Part shown: piece after piece, positions 9,291 to 19,272 of the stretch | Layout: the number at the start of each line of letters is the position of its first letter | How positions within the stretch are numbered: position 1 is the first letter of the stretch | NCBI RefSeq assembly: GCF_006175985.1 | Contig: NZ_SRSH01000011.1 | Coordinates: 114,792 to 178,791 of the forward strand | Origin: Methylotetracoccus oryzae | Lineage (GTDB): Bacteria; Pseudomonadota; Gammaproteobacteria; Methylococcales; Methylococcaceae | Reading direction: 5' to 3' | DNA length: 64,000 nucleotides | Notes under the pieces: model-generated | Told to the model about the DNA's origin: nothing | Seen by the model: only the letters and a program-made list of their open reading frames with translations | Databases searched by the model: none | Made by a program: the position numbers and the translations under genes

Positions 9291-10205
9291 TCAGGTCAAC
9301 TTGCAGAAATCATCGAGACAAAGACGAAGTGCCACTTGCCAGTCGGGCAGTCGCAGGCCGAAGGCTGCAGCCAGCTTGTCATTGGCAAGAACAGAGTAAG
9401 CCGGTCGCTGCGCGGCAGTTGGGTAACCTGAGGTGGGAATCGCCTCCAACTGCGCCACACGATCGCCGAGGAGTCCGCGAGTGCGGGCTTCCGTCGCGAT
9501 CTGCGCGGCGAATCCGTGCCAAGAGGTTTCGCCGGCACAGGTCAGATGATAGATGCCGGCGCGCTCGCCCGGCAGGAACCGGTCTCCCTGGTTGCAACTG
9601 GCCACCAGCAGGGCCGTGACATCGCCAATATGCCGCGACCACGTCGGCGCACCGACCTGATCGTCGACCACCGTCACCCGCTCCCGCTCGCGCAATAGCC
9701 GGAGCATGGTCAGCAGGAAGTTGTGGCCGCGGCGTCCGTAAACCCAGGCGGTGCGGAGGATGAGATGCGGCACGCCGGTAGCCTGTATGGCCTGCTCCCC
9801 CGCCAGTTTGCTGGCTCCGTAGACACTCTTCGGCTGCGCCAGATGGTGTTCGGGGTAGGGCGTGGAGAGGCTCCCACCACCGAAGACGTAATCCGTGGAG
9901 TAGTGGATCAAACCCGCGCCCTGACGCTGCGCCTCGGCGGCGATGATGCCGGGTGCCTCGGCGTTGATTCGCCAGGCCAGATCCGATTCCTGTTCTGCCT
10001 TGTCGACGGCCGTATAAGCGGCGGCATTGATGATCAGGTCTGGCTGTACGTCGGCGATCGCCCGACGCAGCGAGCCGGCATCCGCCAAATCGACCGTCAA
10101 TCCGGGCGTGCGCCGGTCGGCGGCGATCAGATCACCCAGGGGCGCCAGACTGCGTCGCAGTTCCCAGGCGACCTGCCCTTCGCGACCGAGCAGAAGTATC
10201 TTCAT
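9291..10205 (-). CDS. rmlD: dTDP-4-dehydrorhamnose reductase
   Basis: RmlD performs the last step of dTDP-L-rhamnose synthesis, the NAD(P)H reduction of dTDP-4-dehydrorhamnose. The 304-residue protein has the N-terminal nucleotide-binding segment LLLGREGQVAWEL, the family motif INAAAYTAVDKAE near residue 60, STDYVF near 105 and the catalytic YGASKLAGE near 130. It is the last gene of rmlBACD; its start overlaps the rmlC stop by 4 bases. Confidence 0.95.
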   Translation of the reverse strand: MKILLLGREGQVAWELRRSLAPLGDLIAADRRTPGLTVDLADAGSLRRAIADVQPDLIINAAAYTAVDKAEQESDLAWRINAEAPGIIAAEAQRQGAGLIHYSTDYVFGGGSLSTPYPEHHLAQPKSVYGASKLAGEQAIQATGVPHLILRTAWVYGRRGHNFLLTMLRLLRERERVTVVDDQVGAPTWSRHIGDVTALLVASCNQGDRFLPGERAGIYHLTCAGETSWHGFAAQIATEARTRGLLGDRVAQLEAIPTSGYPTAAQRPAYSVLANDKLAAAFGLRLPDWQVALRLCLDDFCKLT

Positions 10206-10762
10206 GGGGCGACATACACCGGCAGCCGATCGGGAGGAATGTCCTGAAGCCGCAGCCCCTTGACGTCCTTGTCCGAAAGACTGGGGTTAGCGATGGGCCA
10301 CTCCAGCGCGAGCGCGGGGTCGTTCCAGAGTACCGTGAACTCGCATTCCGGATGGTACGCATCGGTGCACTTGTAGCTGAACAGCGCATGCGGACTTGTC
10401 ACCCCGAAGCCGTGCGCGAAACCTGGCGGGATATACAGCTGGCGCCGGTTTTCGGCCGACAGGTAGACGGACACGGACTTGCCAAAGGTCGGCGAGCCGC
10501 GCCGAATGTCGACCGCGACGTCGAACACTTCGCCTTCGAGCACTTGCACGAGCTTGCCCTGTCCGTACGGTTGTTGGCAGTGCAGTCCGCGCAGGACGCC
10601 CCGCTCCGAGTAGGACAGGTTGTCCTGGACGAAGTCGATTTCCACGCCCTGTTCCCGATAGCGCTGTCGGTTCCAGGATTCGAAGAAATACCCGCGGCTA
10701 TCGCCGAACACCCGCGGCTCGATCAACAGGACGCCCGGTAATGCAGTCGCCTCGACTTTCAT
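10202..10762 (-). CDS. rmlC: dTDP-4-dehydrorhamnose 3,5-epimerase
   Basis: RmlC epimerises the 4-keto sugar at C3 and C5. The 186-residue cupin has the signature [20 protein letters not shown] around residues 55-75, which includes the catalytic His, then [15 protein letters not shown], and IPPGFAHGF. It overlaps rmlA upstream and rmlD downstream by 4 bases each, so all four rml genes are translationally linked. Confidence 0.96.
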   Translation of the reverse strand: MKVEATALPGVLLIEPRVFGDSRGYFFESWNRQRYREQGVEIDFVQDNLSYSERGVLRGLHCQQPYGQGKLVQVLEGEVFDVAVDIRRGSPTFGKSVSVYLSAENRRQLYIPPGFAHGFGVTSPHALFSYKCTDAYHPECEFTVLWNDPALALEWPIANPSLSDKDVKGLRLQDIPPDRLPVYVAP

Positions 10763-11646
10763 GTCGGACGCCCCGTTTCCAACAGGCTCAGCAGATAGTC
10801 GCCGTAGCCACTTTTTCGGACCGGATGCGCCAGCGCCTCCAGTTCGGTAGCGGTGATCCAGCCCTGCGCGTAGGCAATCTCCTCCGGACAGCAGATCTTG
10901 AGCCCCTGCCGCTCCTCGATCGTCTGGATGAAGTTAGACGCCTGCAACAGCGATGCGTGTGTCCCGGTATCCAGCCAGGCCGTGCCGCGACCGAGCTTGA
11001 CCAGATCTAGCTGTCCCAATTCGAGATAGCGACGATTGACGTCGGTGATCTCATATTCGCCACGGGCCGATGGCTTAAGCTCGCGGACGATATCGACCAC
11101 CTGCGCGTCATAGAAGTAGAGCCCGGTGATCGCATAATTCGATTTCGGCTTAAGCGGCTTCTCCTCGAGGTCGATCACCCGTCCCTGGTCGTTGAATGCC
11201 GCCACGCCGTAACGTTCCGGATCGCGTACCCAGTAACCGAACACCGTCGCCCCTTGTTCGTTCGCGACCGCGCTGCCGAGGTGGTCCGCAAGGCCATGCC
11301 CGAAGAAAATATTGTCACCCAGAATCAGGGAGCTGCGGCAGTTTCCTATGAACTGACGGCCGATTACGAAGGCCTGCGCCAATCCCTCCGGCGCCGGCTG
11401 GGTGGCATACTCGATCGACATGCCCCAGCGCTGACCGTCGCCCAGGAGTTTCACGAACAGATCCGCGTCCTGCGGTGTCGTGATCACCAGGACTTCCCGA
11501 ATGCCGGCAAGCATCAACACCGACAAGGGGTAGTAGATCATGGGCTTGTCATAGACAGGAAGGAGCTGCTTGCTCATCACGTGCGTGAGCGGATGCAGCC
11601 GCGTACCGGATCCGCCGGCCAGAATCAGTCCCTTGACGTCACTCAC
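10759..11646 (-). CDS. rmlA: Glucose-1-phosphate thymidylyltransferase
   Basis: RmlA joins dTTP and glucose-1-phosphate to give dTDP-glucose. The chosen start is a GTG at 11646, whose GTGA overlaps the rmlB stop; it gives 295 residues beginning just before [17 protein letters not shown], the family N-terminus. The frame is open further upstream, but that part lies inside rmlB. Other family motifs are [20 protein letters not shown] and the metal-binding LGDNIFFG. The carboxy end has the allosteric-site region usual in RmlA. Confidence 0.95.
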   Translation of the reverse strand: MSDVKGLILAGGSGTRLHPLTHVMSKQLLPVYDKPMIYYPLSVLMLAGIREVLVITTPQDADLFVKLLGDGQRWGMSIEYATQPAPEGLAQAFVIGRQFIGNCRSSLILGDNIFFGHGLADHLGSAVANEQGATVFGYWVRDPERYGVAAFNDQGRVIDLEEKPLKPKSNYAITGLYFYDAQVVDIVRELKPSARGEYEITDVNRRYLELGQLDLVKLGRGTAWLDTGTHASLLQASNFIQTIEERQGLKICCPEEIAYAQGWITATELEALAHPVRKSGYGDYLLSLLETGRPT

Positions 11647-12725
11647 GCCGCGTTCTCCTCCACTGCCAGACCCAGTCGCTCCCCACAGTATTCGCCGCTC
11701 GTCACCCGCTCGCACCATTCGCTGTTGTCGAGATACCAGCGTACGGTCTTGCGCAGGCCCGAAGCCAGGTTCTCTTGCGGTTCCCAGCCGAGTTGCGTCC
11801 GGATCTTCGTCGCGTCGATGGCGTAGCGGAGGTCATGGCCCGGCCGGTCCGAGACGAAGGTAATCAGGCGTTCGTGGGGGCGATGAGCCGAATCCGGGCA
11901 CAGTTCGTCCAACAGGGAGCACAGCGCCCTGACCAGTTGCAGATTGCTCTGCTCGTTGTTGCCCCCGACGTTATAGACTTGCCCCGGTTCGCCGCGCTCG
12001 AGTACGCACTCGATGGCCCGGCAATGATCCTCCACGTAGAGCCAGTCGCGCACATTCGCACCGGTACCGTAGACCGGCAGCGGTTTCCCGGCGAGTGCGT
12101 TAAGAATCATCAGCGGGATCAGCTTCTCGGGAAACTGGTACGGACCGTAGTTGTTCGAGCAGTTCGTCGTAAGGACCGGCAGGCCGTAGGTATGAAAGTA
12201 GGCGCGCACCAGATGGTCGGAGCTGGCCTTCGAGGCCGAGTAAGGTGAGTTCGGCCGGTATGGCGTTTCCTCGGTGAACAAGCCGTCACTGCCCAGCGAC
12301 CCGTAGACTTCATCAGTCGACACGTGCAGGAACCGAAATGCCGCGCGGGCGTCCGGCTCTAGGCCGCGCCAGTAATGGCGGGCCGACTCCAGCAGTTGAA
12401 AGGTGCCGACGATGTTGGTCTGAATGAAGGCTTCGGGCGAATCGATCGAGCGGTCGACATGGCTTTCCGCGGCAAAGTTGACAATGGCCGATGGCTCGTA
12501 GCGGTCCAGCAGGTAGGCCACCAGTTCCCGGTCACCGATCGACCCCAGCACGAAGACATGGTTGGGGTTGTCATCCAGGCTGTCGACCGTGTCGAGATTG
12601 CCGGCGTAGGTCAGCGCGTCGAGGTTGACCACTTCGACATTGCCCCTTGCCATCTGCCGCAACACGAAGTTCGCCCCAATGAACCCGGCACCGCCGGTGA
12701 CGAGGATCGTCTTCTTGTCCTTCAT
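11643..12725 (-). CDS. rmlB: dTDP-glucose 4,6-dehydratase
   Basis: RmlB converts dTDP-glucose to the 4-keto-6-deoxy sugar using bound NAD. The 360-residue product has [11 protein letters not shown] at residues 10-20, the catalytic [10 protein letters not shown] segment near 135 and [15 protein letters not shown] near 160. It is the first rml gene, but it is not the first of its operon: its ATG overlaps the stop of the ABC permease gene upstream (ATGA). The four rml genes supply L-rhamnose for O-antigen or other surface glycans. Confidence 0.96.
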   Translation of the reverse strand: MKDKKTILVTGGAGFIGANFVLRQMARGNVEVVNLDALTYAGNLDTVDSLDDNPNHVFVLGSIGDRELVAYLLDRYEPSAIVNFAAESHVDRSIDSPEAFIQTNIVGTFQLLESARHYWRGLEPDARAAFRFLHVSTDEVYGSLGSDGLFTEETPYRPNSPYSASKASSDHLVRAYFHTYGLPVLTTNCSNNYGPYQFPEKLIPLMILNALAGKPLPVYGTGANVRDWLYVEDHCRAIECVLERGEPGQVYNVGGNNEQSNLQLVRALCSLLDELCPDSAHRPHERLITFVSDRPGHDLRYAIDATKIRTQLGWEPQENLASGLRKTVRWYLDNSEWCERVTSGEYCGERLGLAVEENAA

Positions 12726-13528
12726 AACCTCGACCCCTTTTTTTGCATCATTCCTCGCGACGGATTGTACCCAATAATCGCGACCCCCAGAAACACGGCC
12801 AGCGCGACGCTGGTATACACACAGGCTGGCAGGTTGAACTGACCATACAAGGCGAAACGGACCAGTTCGACCGCCTGCGAGAAGGGGTTGTAGCGCGCCA
12901 GGATGGTCAGGAGCGGACTCGATTCCTGTAGTTTCCAGAGCGGGTACAGCGCCGTGGACAGGAAGAACATCGGGAAGATCACGAAGTTCATGACACCCGC
13001 GAAATTCTCGAGTTGCTCGATGAACGACGACAACAGCAGGCCGAGCGCGCCCAACATCATGCCCGACAGGATCAGTGCCGGCAGCACCAGCAGGTAGCCG
13101 GCCCAGGGCGCCTGAACGTCATACAGCCACGCGACCCCGAGGAACACATAGCATTGCAGCAGCGAGACCATGACGCCCCCCATCAGCTTCGAGGTCAACA
13201 GGAACCAGCGGGGTAGCGGGCTGACCAGCAGCGTTTTCATGCTGCCCATCTCCCGGTCGTAAACCATCGACAAGGAGCTTTGCATGCCATTGAACAACTG
13301 GATCATGCCGAGCAGGCCGGGGGTGATGTAGACCTCGTAGGCGATATAGGTTTCATACGGTGGGGTGATGGCGACCCCGAGGGTAGAACGGAAACCGGCG
13401 GCAAAGATGAACAGCCACACCAGCGGCCGCACCAGCGCCGAAAAGAAACGCTCCCGCTGCCGCACGAAGCGATACAGTTCGCGCAGCACGATGCCGCTCA
13501 TCGCTCGCCAGGCGTGCATCGTCCTCAT
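12722..13528 (-). CDS. ABC-2 type permease of a PQQ-alcohol-dehydrogenase-associated system
   Basis: This 268-residue membrane protein has about six hydrophobic helices and the ABC-2 family pattern, including [20 protein letters not shown] near the middle. The start is the ATG at 13528, which overlaps the ATPase stop (ATGA); the frame is open upstream but that stretch lies within the ATPase gene. In methylotrophs and alcohol-oxidising pseudomonads such a permease is encoded with an ATPase, a binding protein and a beta-propeller near PQQ-dependent dehydrogenases. The cargo is unknown in the family. Here the gene leads directly into rmlB, so export of a glycan-related substrate is an alternative. 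Confidence 0.82.
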   Translation of the reverse strand: MRTMHAWRAMSGIVLRELYRFVRQRERFFSALVRPLVWLFIFAAGFRSTLGVAITPPYETYIAYEVYITPGLLGMIQLFNGMQSSLSMVYDREMGSMKTLLVSPLPRWFLLTSKLMGGVMVSLLQCYVFLGVAWLYDVQAPWAGYLLVLPALILSGMMLGALGLLLSSFIEQLENFAGVMNFVIFPMFFLSTALYPLWKLQESSPLLTILARYNPFSQAVELVRFALYGQFNLPACVYTSVALAVFLGVAIIGYNPSRGMMQKKGSRL

Positions 13529-14274
13529 GTCTTGGCCTCGGTGTACAGGTGAAATGCGGCACCGACATCGGCGGCGCCCGCCCCCGCCAGCACTTCGGCT
13601 ACCGAACCCGAGGCGCGTATACGGCCGCGATGCAGCATGACCAGCTGGTCGTGGTCGCGGATCTCGTCGATCAGATGCGTGGCCCACAGCACCGCGATCC
13701 GCCCTTCCTCACACAGTTGGTGGACATAGTCGACAATGGCCAGGCGGCTCGGCACGTCGAGTCCGACGGTCGGTTCGTCGAGCAGGAGCAATTCGGGCCG
13801 ATGCAGCAGCGCCCGGGCAATCTCGACCCGCCGCCGATGACCGCCGTTGAGCTGACGCACCGGTTCGAACCGCCGTTCGTACATCGCCTGCCGACTCAGC
13901 TCCGCTTCGATCCGGACTCCGGCCTCGCGCCCGCCGAGCCCGTGCAGCGCGGCGTGATAGCGGAGGTTCTGCATGACCGTCAGATCCAGGTCGAGCGTCG
14001 GCTGCTGAAACACGACACCGAGACGGGCCAGCGCCTTCGACGAGCGGCGCCGCAAATCGAAACCGGCGATCTCGATGCGACCTTCGGGCGCATCGTAAAG
14101 GCGGGTGATCAGCGAAAACAGGGTGGTCTTGCCAGCGCCGTTCGGCCCCAGCAAAAAAGCGCACTGTCCTTTCTGCACCTCAAACGAGACCGCGTCCAGT
14201 GCGCGCCTCGCGCCATAGGCGTAGGCAACGCCGGCGACGGCAAGAACGGGCGATAGCGACGTGGAATCACTCAC
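13525..14274 (-). CDS. ABC transporter ATPase of the PQQ-associated system
   Basis: This 249-residue ATPase has Walker A LLGPNGAGKTTLFS near residue 40, a Q-loop at FQQPTLDL, a signature region in which LNGGHRRRVEIARALL replaces the usual LSGGQ (Ser to Asn, Gln to His), Walker B LLLLDEPTVGLD and the switch His in WATHLIDE. The altered signature, LNGGH, is also seen in ABC-2 drug- and polysaccharide-type exporters. It overlaps the beta-propeller gene upstream and the permease gene downstream, which defines its partners. Confidence 0.86.
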   Translation of the reverse strand: MSDSTSLSPVLAVAGVAYAYGARRALDAVSFEVQKGQCAFLLGPNGAGKTTLFSLITRLYDAPEGRIEIAGFDLRRRSSKALARLGVVFQQPTLDLDLTVMQNLRYHAALHGLGGREAGVRIEAELSRQAMYERRFEPVRQLNGGHRRRVEIARALLHRPELLLLDEPTVGLDVPSRLAIVDYVHQLCEEGRIAVLWATHLIDEIRDHDQLVMLHRGRIRASGSVAEVLAGAGAADVGAAFHLYTEAKT

Positions 14275-15245
14275 GGCCGCGCCACGACCCCCCAGGGATA
14301 GTTGCCGACCGCGACCGACTTGGTCACCCGGTGTTCGGGCAGTTCGATCAGCGAGATATCATTGCTGACGCCGTTCGTCGTATAGAGGCGCGTGTAATCG
14401 GGCGAGAACTCCAGGTTCCACACGCGCTGACCGACCAATAGATAATCGACGACTTCCAGCTTTGCGGCATCGATCACGGCCACCCGGTTGGCCGGTCCGA
14501 GCGCAACGTACCCATAGCGGCGGTGGGGATCGATCCGAATGCCCACCGGCTGGATCTTTTCGGCCGTTACACCCGGTATCTTGAAGCCGATGCGCTTGAT
14601 CACCTGCCGCGTCGCGACGTCAAGGATCAGCAGTACTCCGGCGATCTCCGACGTCACCCACAATTGTTTTGAGTCCGCCGTGAACGATGCGGCGCGCGGA
14701 CGCGGATCGACCAATGTGTTGTCGACGACATCGAGCTTCGCCCGATCGATCCAGTGCACCATGTTGGTCGTTTCGCTGGTGCTGGCGACCCATTGACCGT
14801 CGGGGCTGACCGCGATGCCCTCCGGTTCCACTCCGACCGGTATGCTCTTGACCTTGGCCCGTTTCGCGATGTCGATCACCGTCACAAGATTGTCATCCTC
14901 GTTGGACACGTACAGAAACTTGCCCTCCGGATCCATGGCGAAGGTTTCCGGGTCGTCGCCCGAGGGCAGCGTGCCGACCTTTCGCAAGCTGTCGGCATCG
15001 ATGATCTGAATGACATCGTCGTCGCTCGTCGCGACGTACAGTTGCTGCCCATCGCGGCTCAGCACGATGCCGCGGGGGCGCTTGCCGATCTTAGCCGTCT
15101 TGACGAGCTTGCCGGCTGCACCGTCCACGACCGCCAACGCATTGTCCTTCTCCAATGTCACGTACAGCGTATCCGCAGCGGCCGGGGTTCCGCCCGACAG
15201 TAGACTGAACAATGCCAGCGCCGCGGTGAGCCCGCGCGCTGGCAT
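14271..15245 (-). CDS. YVTN beta-propeller protein, PQQ-system associated
   Basis: The mature part is a seven-blade-type propeller of about 40-residue repeats, for example LYVTLEKDNALAVVDGAAG followed by GKRPRGIVLSRDGQQLYVAT, and further copies to the end. The start is placed at the ATG at 15245, five bases after the stop of the binding-protein gene; it gives a 324-residue protein whose first 24 residues form a clear signal peptide ending in PAAA. An ATG at 15284 is possible but overlaps the upstream gene by 35 bases. It is a periplasmic partner of the ABC transporter; its ligand is unknown. Confidence 0.85.
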   Translation of the reverse strand: MPARGLTAALALFSLLSGGTPAAADTLYVTLEKDNALAVVDGAAGKLVKTAKIGKRPRGIVLSRDGQQLYVATSDDDVIQIIDADSLRKVGTLPSGDDPETFAMDPEGKFLYVSNEDDNLVTVIDIAKRAKVKSIPVGVEPEGIAVSPDGQWVASTSETTNMVHWIDRAKLDVVDNTLVDPRPRAASFTADSKQLWVTSEIAGVLLILDVATRQVIKRIGFKIPGVTAEKIQPVGIRIDPHRRYGYVALGPANRVAVIDAAKLEVVDYLLVGQRVWNLEFSPDYTRLYTTNGVSNDISLIELPEHRVTKSVAVGNYPWGVVARP

Positions 15246-15249
15246 TGAA

Positions 15250-16653
15250 TCACCGCGACAAGCGGCAACCTGATTCACTTTCATCGTAACCCAGTGTGTC
15301 CAATTCATTTTTCGGGTGAATGATGCCTTCGACCGGAGCCACCGCCACGAGGGCTCGCGGCTGGGCCAGCAGCACCGGCTGGCGCAATTGCCGATCCCAG
15401 GAGCGGAACGACAGCGGGACACCCTTGAAGCCGGCCAAGGCGAACGTATCGCTCAACACATAGTCGCGGATCGCCGCAAACTCCACACTGCGCGTACGGG
15501 TCGCGGCTTCGCCGATCGCGCGGACCGCCAGCCAGGCACCGTAGTCGACTTCCCGCATACCCCGCCCGGCTTTCTCCCGAAAACGGTGCTGCAACTGGAT
15601 CGCGCCCCACGCCTCGTGCACGGGGTGCCACCCCGCCGCTACCAGCCCTTGTGTACCGACGACCGGACGTGGCAGCCACGTGCGATAGGACAACTCGTCG
15701 CCGAATGCGCCCTCCTCGTCCGCAACGACCAGGACATCGTAATCGACACCCTGCGTGAACACCGGCACCTCGGAGGCGGGTGTGCGGCGATCGTCGAAAC
15801 GATGTTCCCACGGCTTGCGCGCGACGATCTTGGCACCGAAACGCTTGGCCGAGCGTTCGACCGCAGTGGCGAACAACGCATCACCCGGCGCCGCCCCGAC
15901 CACCAAAAACCATTTCATCCAGCGCTTCTGCAGCAGATACTGGCCCAGCGCATCGGCCAGCATCGCATGGCTGGGAAGGGTGTGCAGGACGTTGCCGGCG
16001 CAATCCACTGCTCGCAGCCGGTCGTCGCGCGCACCGACGTCGAACAGCAGCACCGGCCGAGACCCGACGGAGCGCTGCAATGCCACGAGCTGGTCGGCCG
16101 GCAGATTGACCAGAACATGTTCGATCCCCTGCTTCAAGAGATTGTCGAAAGCGGGTAGCGGGTCCGCCTGCGCCTCCAGCACGATCTCGGTTAGGTCGAA
16201 GCGCTGCCCGGTGAATTGGCCGGTGGTGTTATTGTCGCCGATCGCGAGGCGGGCGCCCTGAACGCCGAGAACGGGCGGAACCGGGTCAAAGAACGGGCCA
16301 CCCTGAGGAACGATTGCGGTAAGAAACCCGAGTTTGACGGCAACGGCGGGCTGGGCGGCTTGCGCCGGCGCTTTGGCGGCACTGGCCGTCTTGTCCGAGG
16401 CATCTCGCTTGCGAGCCCACGCGCCATCGGCAGGGGCGAGTAATAGCACGACCGAGACAGCCAACAGCAGGCCTTGAAACACCCGTGTTCGCAAAACCGC
16501 TCGCCTGCTCGTTCGTTGCCATGGAGCGGCATGGGGCGCTGCCGTCGGGCAATCCAGCCCCGGCTCACGGCTTACCGCTTGAAAGTCGTCAGCCACGTAA
16601 CGTATCCCAGGACAATTCTCGGTGGCGGTTGGAGCATGTCGGAAGCCGCGCAA
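15250..16653 (-). CDS. Periplasmic substrate-binding protein, PQQ-alcohol-dehydrogenase system
   Basis: This is a periplasmic binding protein of the branched-chain amino-acid-receptor fold, with a mature region from about residue 80 (KLGFLTAIVPQGGPFFDPVP). The full frame is 467 codons. The hydrophobic signal segment sits near residues 57-80, far from the first ATG, so the true start is probably internal, for instance a TTG or GTG around residues 54-60. It is the first gene of a run that continues through the propeller, ATPase, permease and rmlBACD. Members of this group accompany PQQ-dependent dehydrogenases in other bacteria, but no such enzyme gene is in the window. Confidence 0.78.
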   Translation of the reverse strand: MRGFRHAPTATENCPGIRYVADDFQAVSREPGLDCPTAAPHAAPWQRTSRRAVLRTRVFQGLLLAVSVVLLLAPADGAWARKRDASDKTASAAKAPAQAAQPAVAVKLGFLTAIVPQGGPFFDPVPPVLGVQGARLAIGDNNTTGQFTGQRFDLTEIVLEAQADPLPAFDNLLKQGIEHVLVNLPADQLVALQRSVGSRPVLLFDVGARDDRLRAVDCAGNVLHTLPSHAMLADALGQYLLQKRWMKWFLVVGAAPGDALFATAVERSAKRFGAKIVARKPWEHRFDDRRTPASEVPVFTQGVDYDVLVVADEEGAFGDELSYRTWLPRPVVGTQGLVAAGWHPVHEAWGAIQLQHRFREKAGRGMREVDYGAWLAVRAIGEAATRTRSVEFAAIRDYVLSDTFALAGFKGVPLSFRSWDRQLRQPVLLAQPRALVAVAPVEGIIHPKNELDTLGYDESESGCRLSR

Positions 16654-17274
16654 TCATAGCAGATCAGCTTCAGGAGCGAGGTGCCGCGCTCGCAGGCATC
16701 GCTGCATGGCCAGGATCGAGGTCTACGGAACACCGAGGCCACCCTTCCGACCTTCTTGCGGAAGCCCGCTCCGATTTAACGATGGACGTAGTGAAGCCAA
16801 CCGGATCGCCCACTCAGGAATAGGGGTCCGGAGTTTAGTCAAGGATCCGGTTCCCGATGTGGCCCACGACGAACCGGACAGGTTGAGTTTAAAAATCCCG
16901 GGAGGAAGATGGGGGATGATTTCTGCGGTCCCGCTCCATCGCTGGCGGCTATCGTGGCCACACCGTCGCGCCGTGGGGTGTTATGCTGCGCCCATCTGAA
17001 ACTCGGTGGCCCTGTAGTCGCGTGGCGCCTGCTTTCGCAGGCGCCACATGTTGATCGGTGCGGCTGCCGCGCTCCCTCATGCAGGCGTTGGATGGCTGCC
17101 GCGAGCCCGCGACGGCGGCTAGCACCGATCTTGTCCGGAATATTCCGTGACGATCCCGCTGTGGCATGGCTGACGGACCGCGGATGGTTCTCATCTTCCC
17201 CGAGCCATGCGGAGCCCCCGTCAAAAAAACACGCGGGAGCTACAATAGCGGCCTCCAAACTCCGCAGAGTATTA
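16654..17274. other. 620-base divergent intergenic region
   Basis: The region separates two divergently transcribed units (the ABC/rml operon and the TolC-like gene) and must hold both promoters. No convincing gene is present. It contains a perfect 11-base-stem hairpin at 17022-17047. A TACAAT at 17241-17246 on the plus strand is a plausible -10 element for the TolC-like gene; its -35 element is poor. Confidence 0.5.
17022..17047. repeat. Perfect GC-rich hairpin, possibly REP-like
   Basis: GTGGCGCCTGC and GCAGGCGCCAC (17022-17032 and 17037-17047) form a perfect 11-base stem around a TTTC loop. There is no T-run. The shape resembles single units of repetitive extragenic palindromes. No second copy was noticed in this window. 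Confidence 0.5.
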
Positions 17275-18732
17275 ATGTCTAGGACCCTACGACGTCTGCT
17301 TCTGGTCAGCTGGCTGCTGTCCGCGCCCGGCGCAGGCGCCATGGACTTGTTGAAGACCTACGAGATGGCGCTCGAACGCGATCCCGAATTCCATGCCGCG
17401 GAAGCGAACCGCAACGCCATCCTGCAGACCAAGCCCATTGCCATCGCGCAGTTGTTGCCGAACCTGTCGTTCCGGGGCCGAATGAACCGCAACCACGTGC
17501 TGGTGAAGTCGACTCCCATCGTGGCCCAACGGGGTCAGGATGTGTTCTTCTGGGACAACACCATGGACGTCAACCTGAACCAGCCCATCTACCGGCACGA
17601 GTTGTGGGTGCAGCTGAGTCAGGCGGACAACCAGATTGCCGCAGCGGAAGCGCAGTATGCAGCGGCGGAACAGGACGTCACCTTCCGCGCCTCGCGGGCC
17701 TATTTCGACGTACTGCTGGCCGAGGCCAACCTGAGTTTCGCTCAGGCCGAGAACGTCGCCACCGAACGCCAGTACGAGCAGGCCAAGGCGCGTTTCGAGG
17801 TTGGCCTGATCGCCATCACCGACGTCAAGGTCGCCGAGTCCGCCGCCGATCAGGTTGAGGCCCGCGTGATCGCGGCGGAAAACGAGTGGGAGAATGCGCG
17901 GGAAGCGTTGAAGCAGATCATCGGGGAATACGAGGGCGACCTCGACCGCCTGAAGGACAACATCCCGTTCGAGCGGCCCAACCCGGACAATATCGACAAG
18001 TGGCACGAACTCGGGCAACAGAACAACCTGCTGATCATCGCTTCCACCAATCAGGCCGACCTCGCGAAAAAGGGCATCGACCTGCAGTTCGCCGGCCACA
18101 TGCCTTCGCTCGATCTGGTCGGCAATGCCAATTTCCTCAGCACGAATCGCCCTAACGGCATTTCGAGCCAAAGCCAACTGCTCGGGGCGGAACTGACCAT
18201 CCCGATTTTCGAGGGCGGCGGAGTGAACGCCCGCGTCGATCAGGCCCGCTTTCAGTACGAGGAGGCCATGGAAAAGCTCGACGTCCAGCGCCGCGCGACG
18301 AAGTTGCAGGTCAAGAACTCGTTTCGGACCGTGATCGCTTCCATCGGACAGGTGAACGCGCTGAAAACCGCCATCGCGTCGACACGGCTGGCACTGGAGG
18401 CCGAGCAGGCCGGCTTCGAAGTCGGCACCCGCACCATGGTCGATGTCCTGGTCGTGTTGAGAAATCTGTTCGCCAACAAACGCGACTACGCCAAAGCGGT
18501 GTACGACTACATCGTCAACAGTCTCAATCTGAAGCAGGCCGCGAGCATGCTCAGTCGCGAGGACGTCGAGATCCTGAACCGCTGGCTTACCGCGGAGCAC
18601 ATCCGCGATCCTTTAAGCGACGCGCTGGGTGACACCGGGGACCCAAGCGTCTACGATGACAGGAACCCCGAGGGACCGCCGCGGTCCGACATGCAAGCGG
18701 CGCCGCCGGGACTCAGGACGCCACGCCGGTAA
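17275..18732 (+). CDS. TolC-family outer membrane efflux protein
   Basis: TolC-like proteins form trimeric outer-membrane channels for type I secretion or tripartite efflux. From the ATG at 17275 the product has 485 residues: a signal peptide of about 22 residues ending GAGA, then LLKTYEMALERDPEFHAAEANR, the usual TolC start. Long alpha-helical heptad regions and the two internal repeats follow (for example FDVLLAEANLSFAQAENVATE and FEVGTRTMVDVL near residue 380). The frame is open for 122 more codons upstream, but that lacks any family similarity. No membrane-fusion or inner-membrane partner is adjacent; it could serve the RTX protein gene about 38 kb away, but that is a guess. Confidence 0.9.
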   Translation: MSRTLRRLLLVSWLLSAPGAGAMDLLKTYEMALERDPEFHAAEANRNAILQTKPIAIAQLLPNLSFRGRMNRNHVLVKSTPIVAQRGQDVFFWDNTMDVNLNQPIYRHELWVQLSQADNQIAAAEAQYAAAEQDVTFRASRAYFDVLLAEANLSFAQAENVATERQYEQAKARFEVGLIAITDVKVAESAADQVEARVIAAENEWENAREALKQIIGEYEGDLDRLKDNIPFERPNPDNIDKWHELGQQNNLLIIASTNQADLAKKGIDLQFAGHMPSLDLVGNANFLSTNRPNGISSQSQLLGAELTIPIFEGGGVNARVDQARFQYEEAMEKLDVQRRATKLQVKNSFRTVIASIGQVNALKTAIASTRLALEAEQAGFEVGTRTMVDVLVVLRNLFANKRDYAKAVYDYIVNSLNLKQAASMLSREDVEILNRWLTAEHIRDPLSDALGDTGDPSVYDDRNPEGPPRSDMQAAPPGLRTPRR

Positions 18733-18826
18733 TTGGGCGTTTTGCCTCTCGCGTCCCGGCACGCCGCAGCAACCGATGCCGAAGCCCGGAAGCATCGGCC
18801 AGCCCTCGATCGAATGTGACCAGGTC

Positions 18827-19213
18827 ATGGATAACTTCGCCCGCTTCAACTTTTACCTGTCGGTCTGGCTGTCCATCGCCGGCGGCATCCTGATCTTCAA
18901 CCGCCCCGAGTTCATCGTGCCCGACGCCGAAGACTTGTTCGGCCCGATTCGCAACAATCTGCTCTTCGCGGCCCTGATCCTGGCGATCAACCAGGTGATC
19001 CTGTGGTTCACACGCTACACCCGCAACGAGTCCAGGGAGGCCCTGCTGATGGGGTTGCTGTTCATGCTCGTAAGCGGCGGGTTGCAGTACTATGGCCGCG
19101 TGAACGGGATTCCGGTCAACCACTGGTGCTCCATCGCCGCCTTCTACGTGGGTATGTCGCACGTGCTGTTCTTCTGGTCCCAGTCCCGCAAGCTCGGTCC
19201 CGAAAACCTCTGA
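18827..19213 (+). CDS. Small integral membrane protein of unknown function
   Basis: The 128-residue product has four hydrophobic stretches (about residues 8-25, 43-62, 73-92 and 100-120). The start at the ATG at 18827 is chosen because the first helix follows directly; the frame is open upstream. I do not recognise a family. It lies between the TolC-like gene and ftsH on the same strand, 60 bases before ftsH, so it may be co-transcribed with ftsH and could be a substrate or partner of that protease. Confidence 0.6.
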   Translation: MDNFARFNFYLSVWLSIAGGILIFNRPEFIVPDAEDLFGPIRNNLLFAALILAINQVILWFTRYTRNESREALLMGLLFMLVSGGLQYYGRVNGIPVNHWCSIAAFYVGMSHVLFFWSQSRKLGPENL

Positions 19214-19272
19214 CGGGCCCGGCCGTCCGGCCGGTTTCCGCCTGCTAGCGCCGTCGCGCTGGATGGTGTGCC

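Noticed and set aside
17287..18600. A 437-codon open frame antisense to the TolC-like gene
   Set aside because: It mirrors the codons of a well-supported gene and has no ribosome-binding site or recognisable domain; such frames are common in GC-rich DNA.
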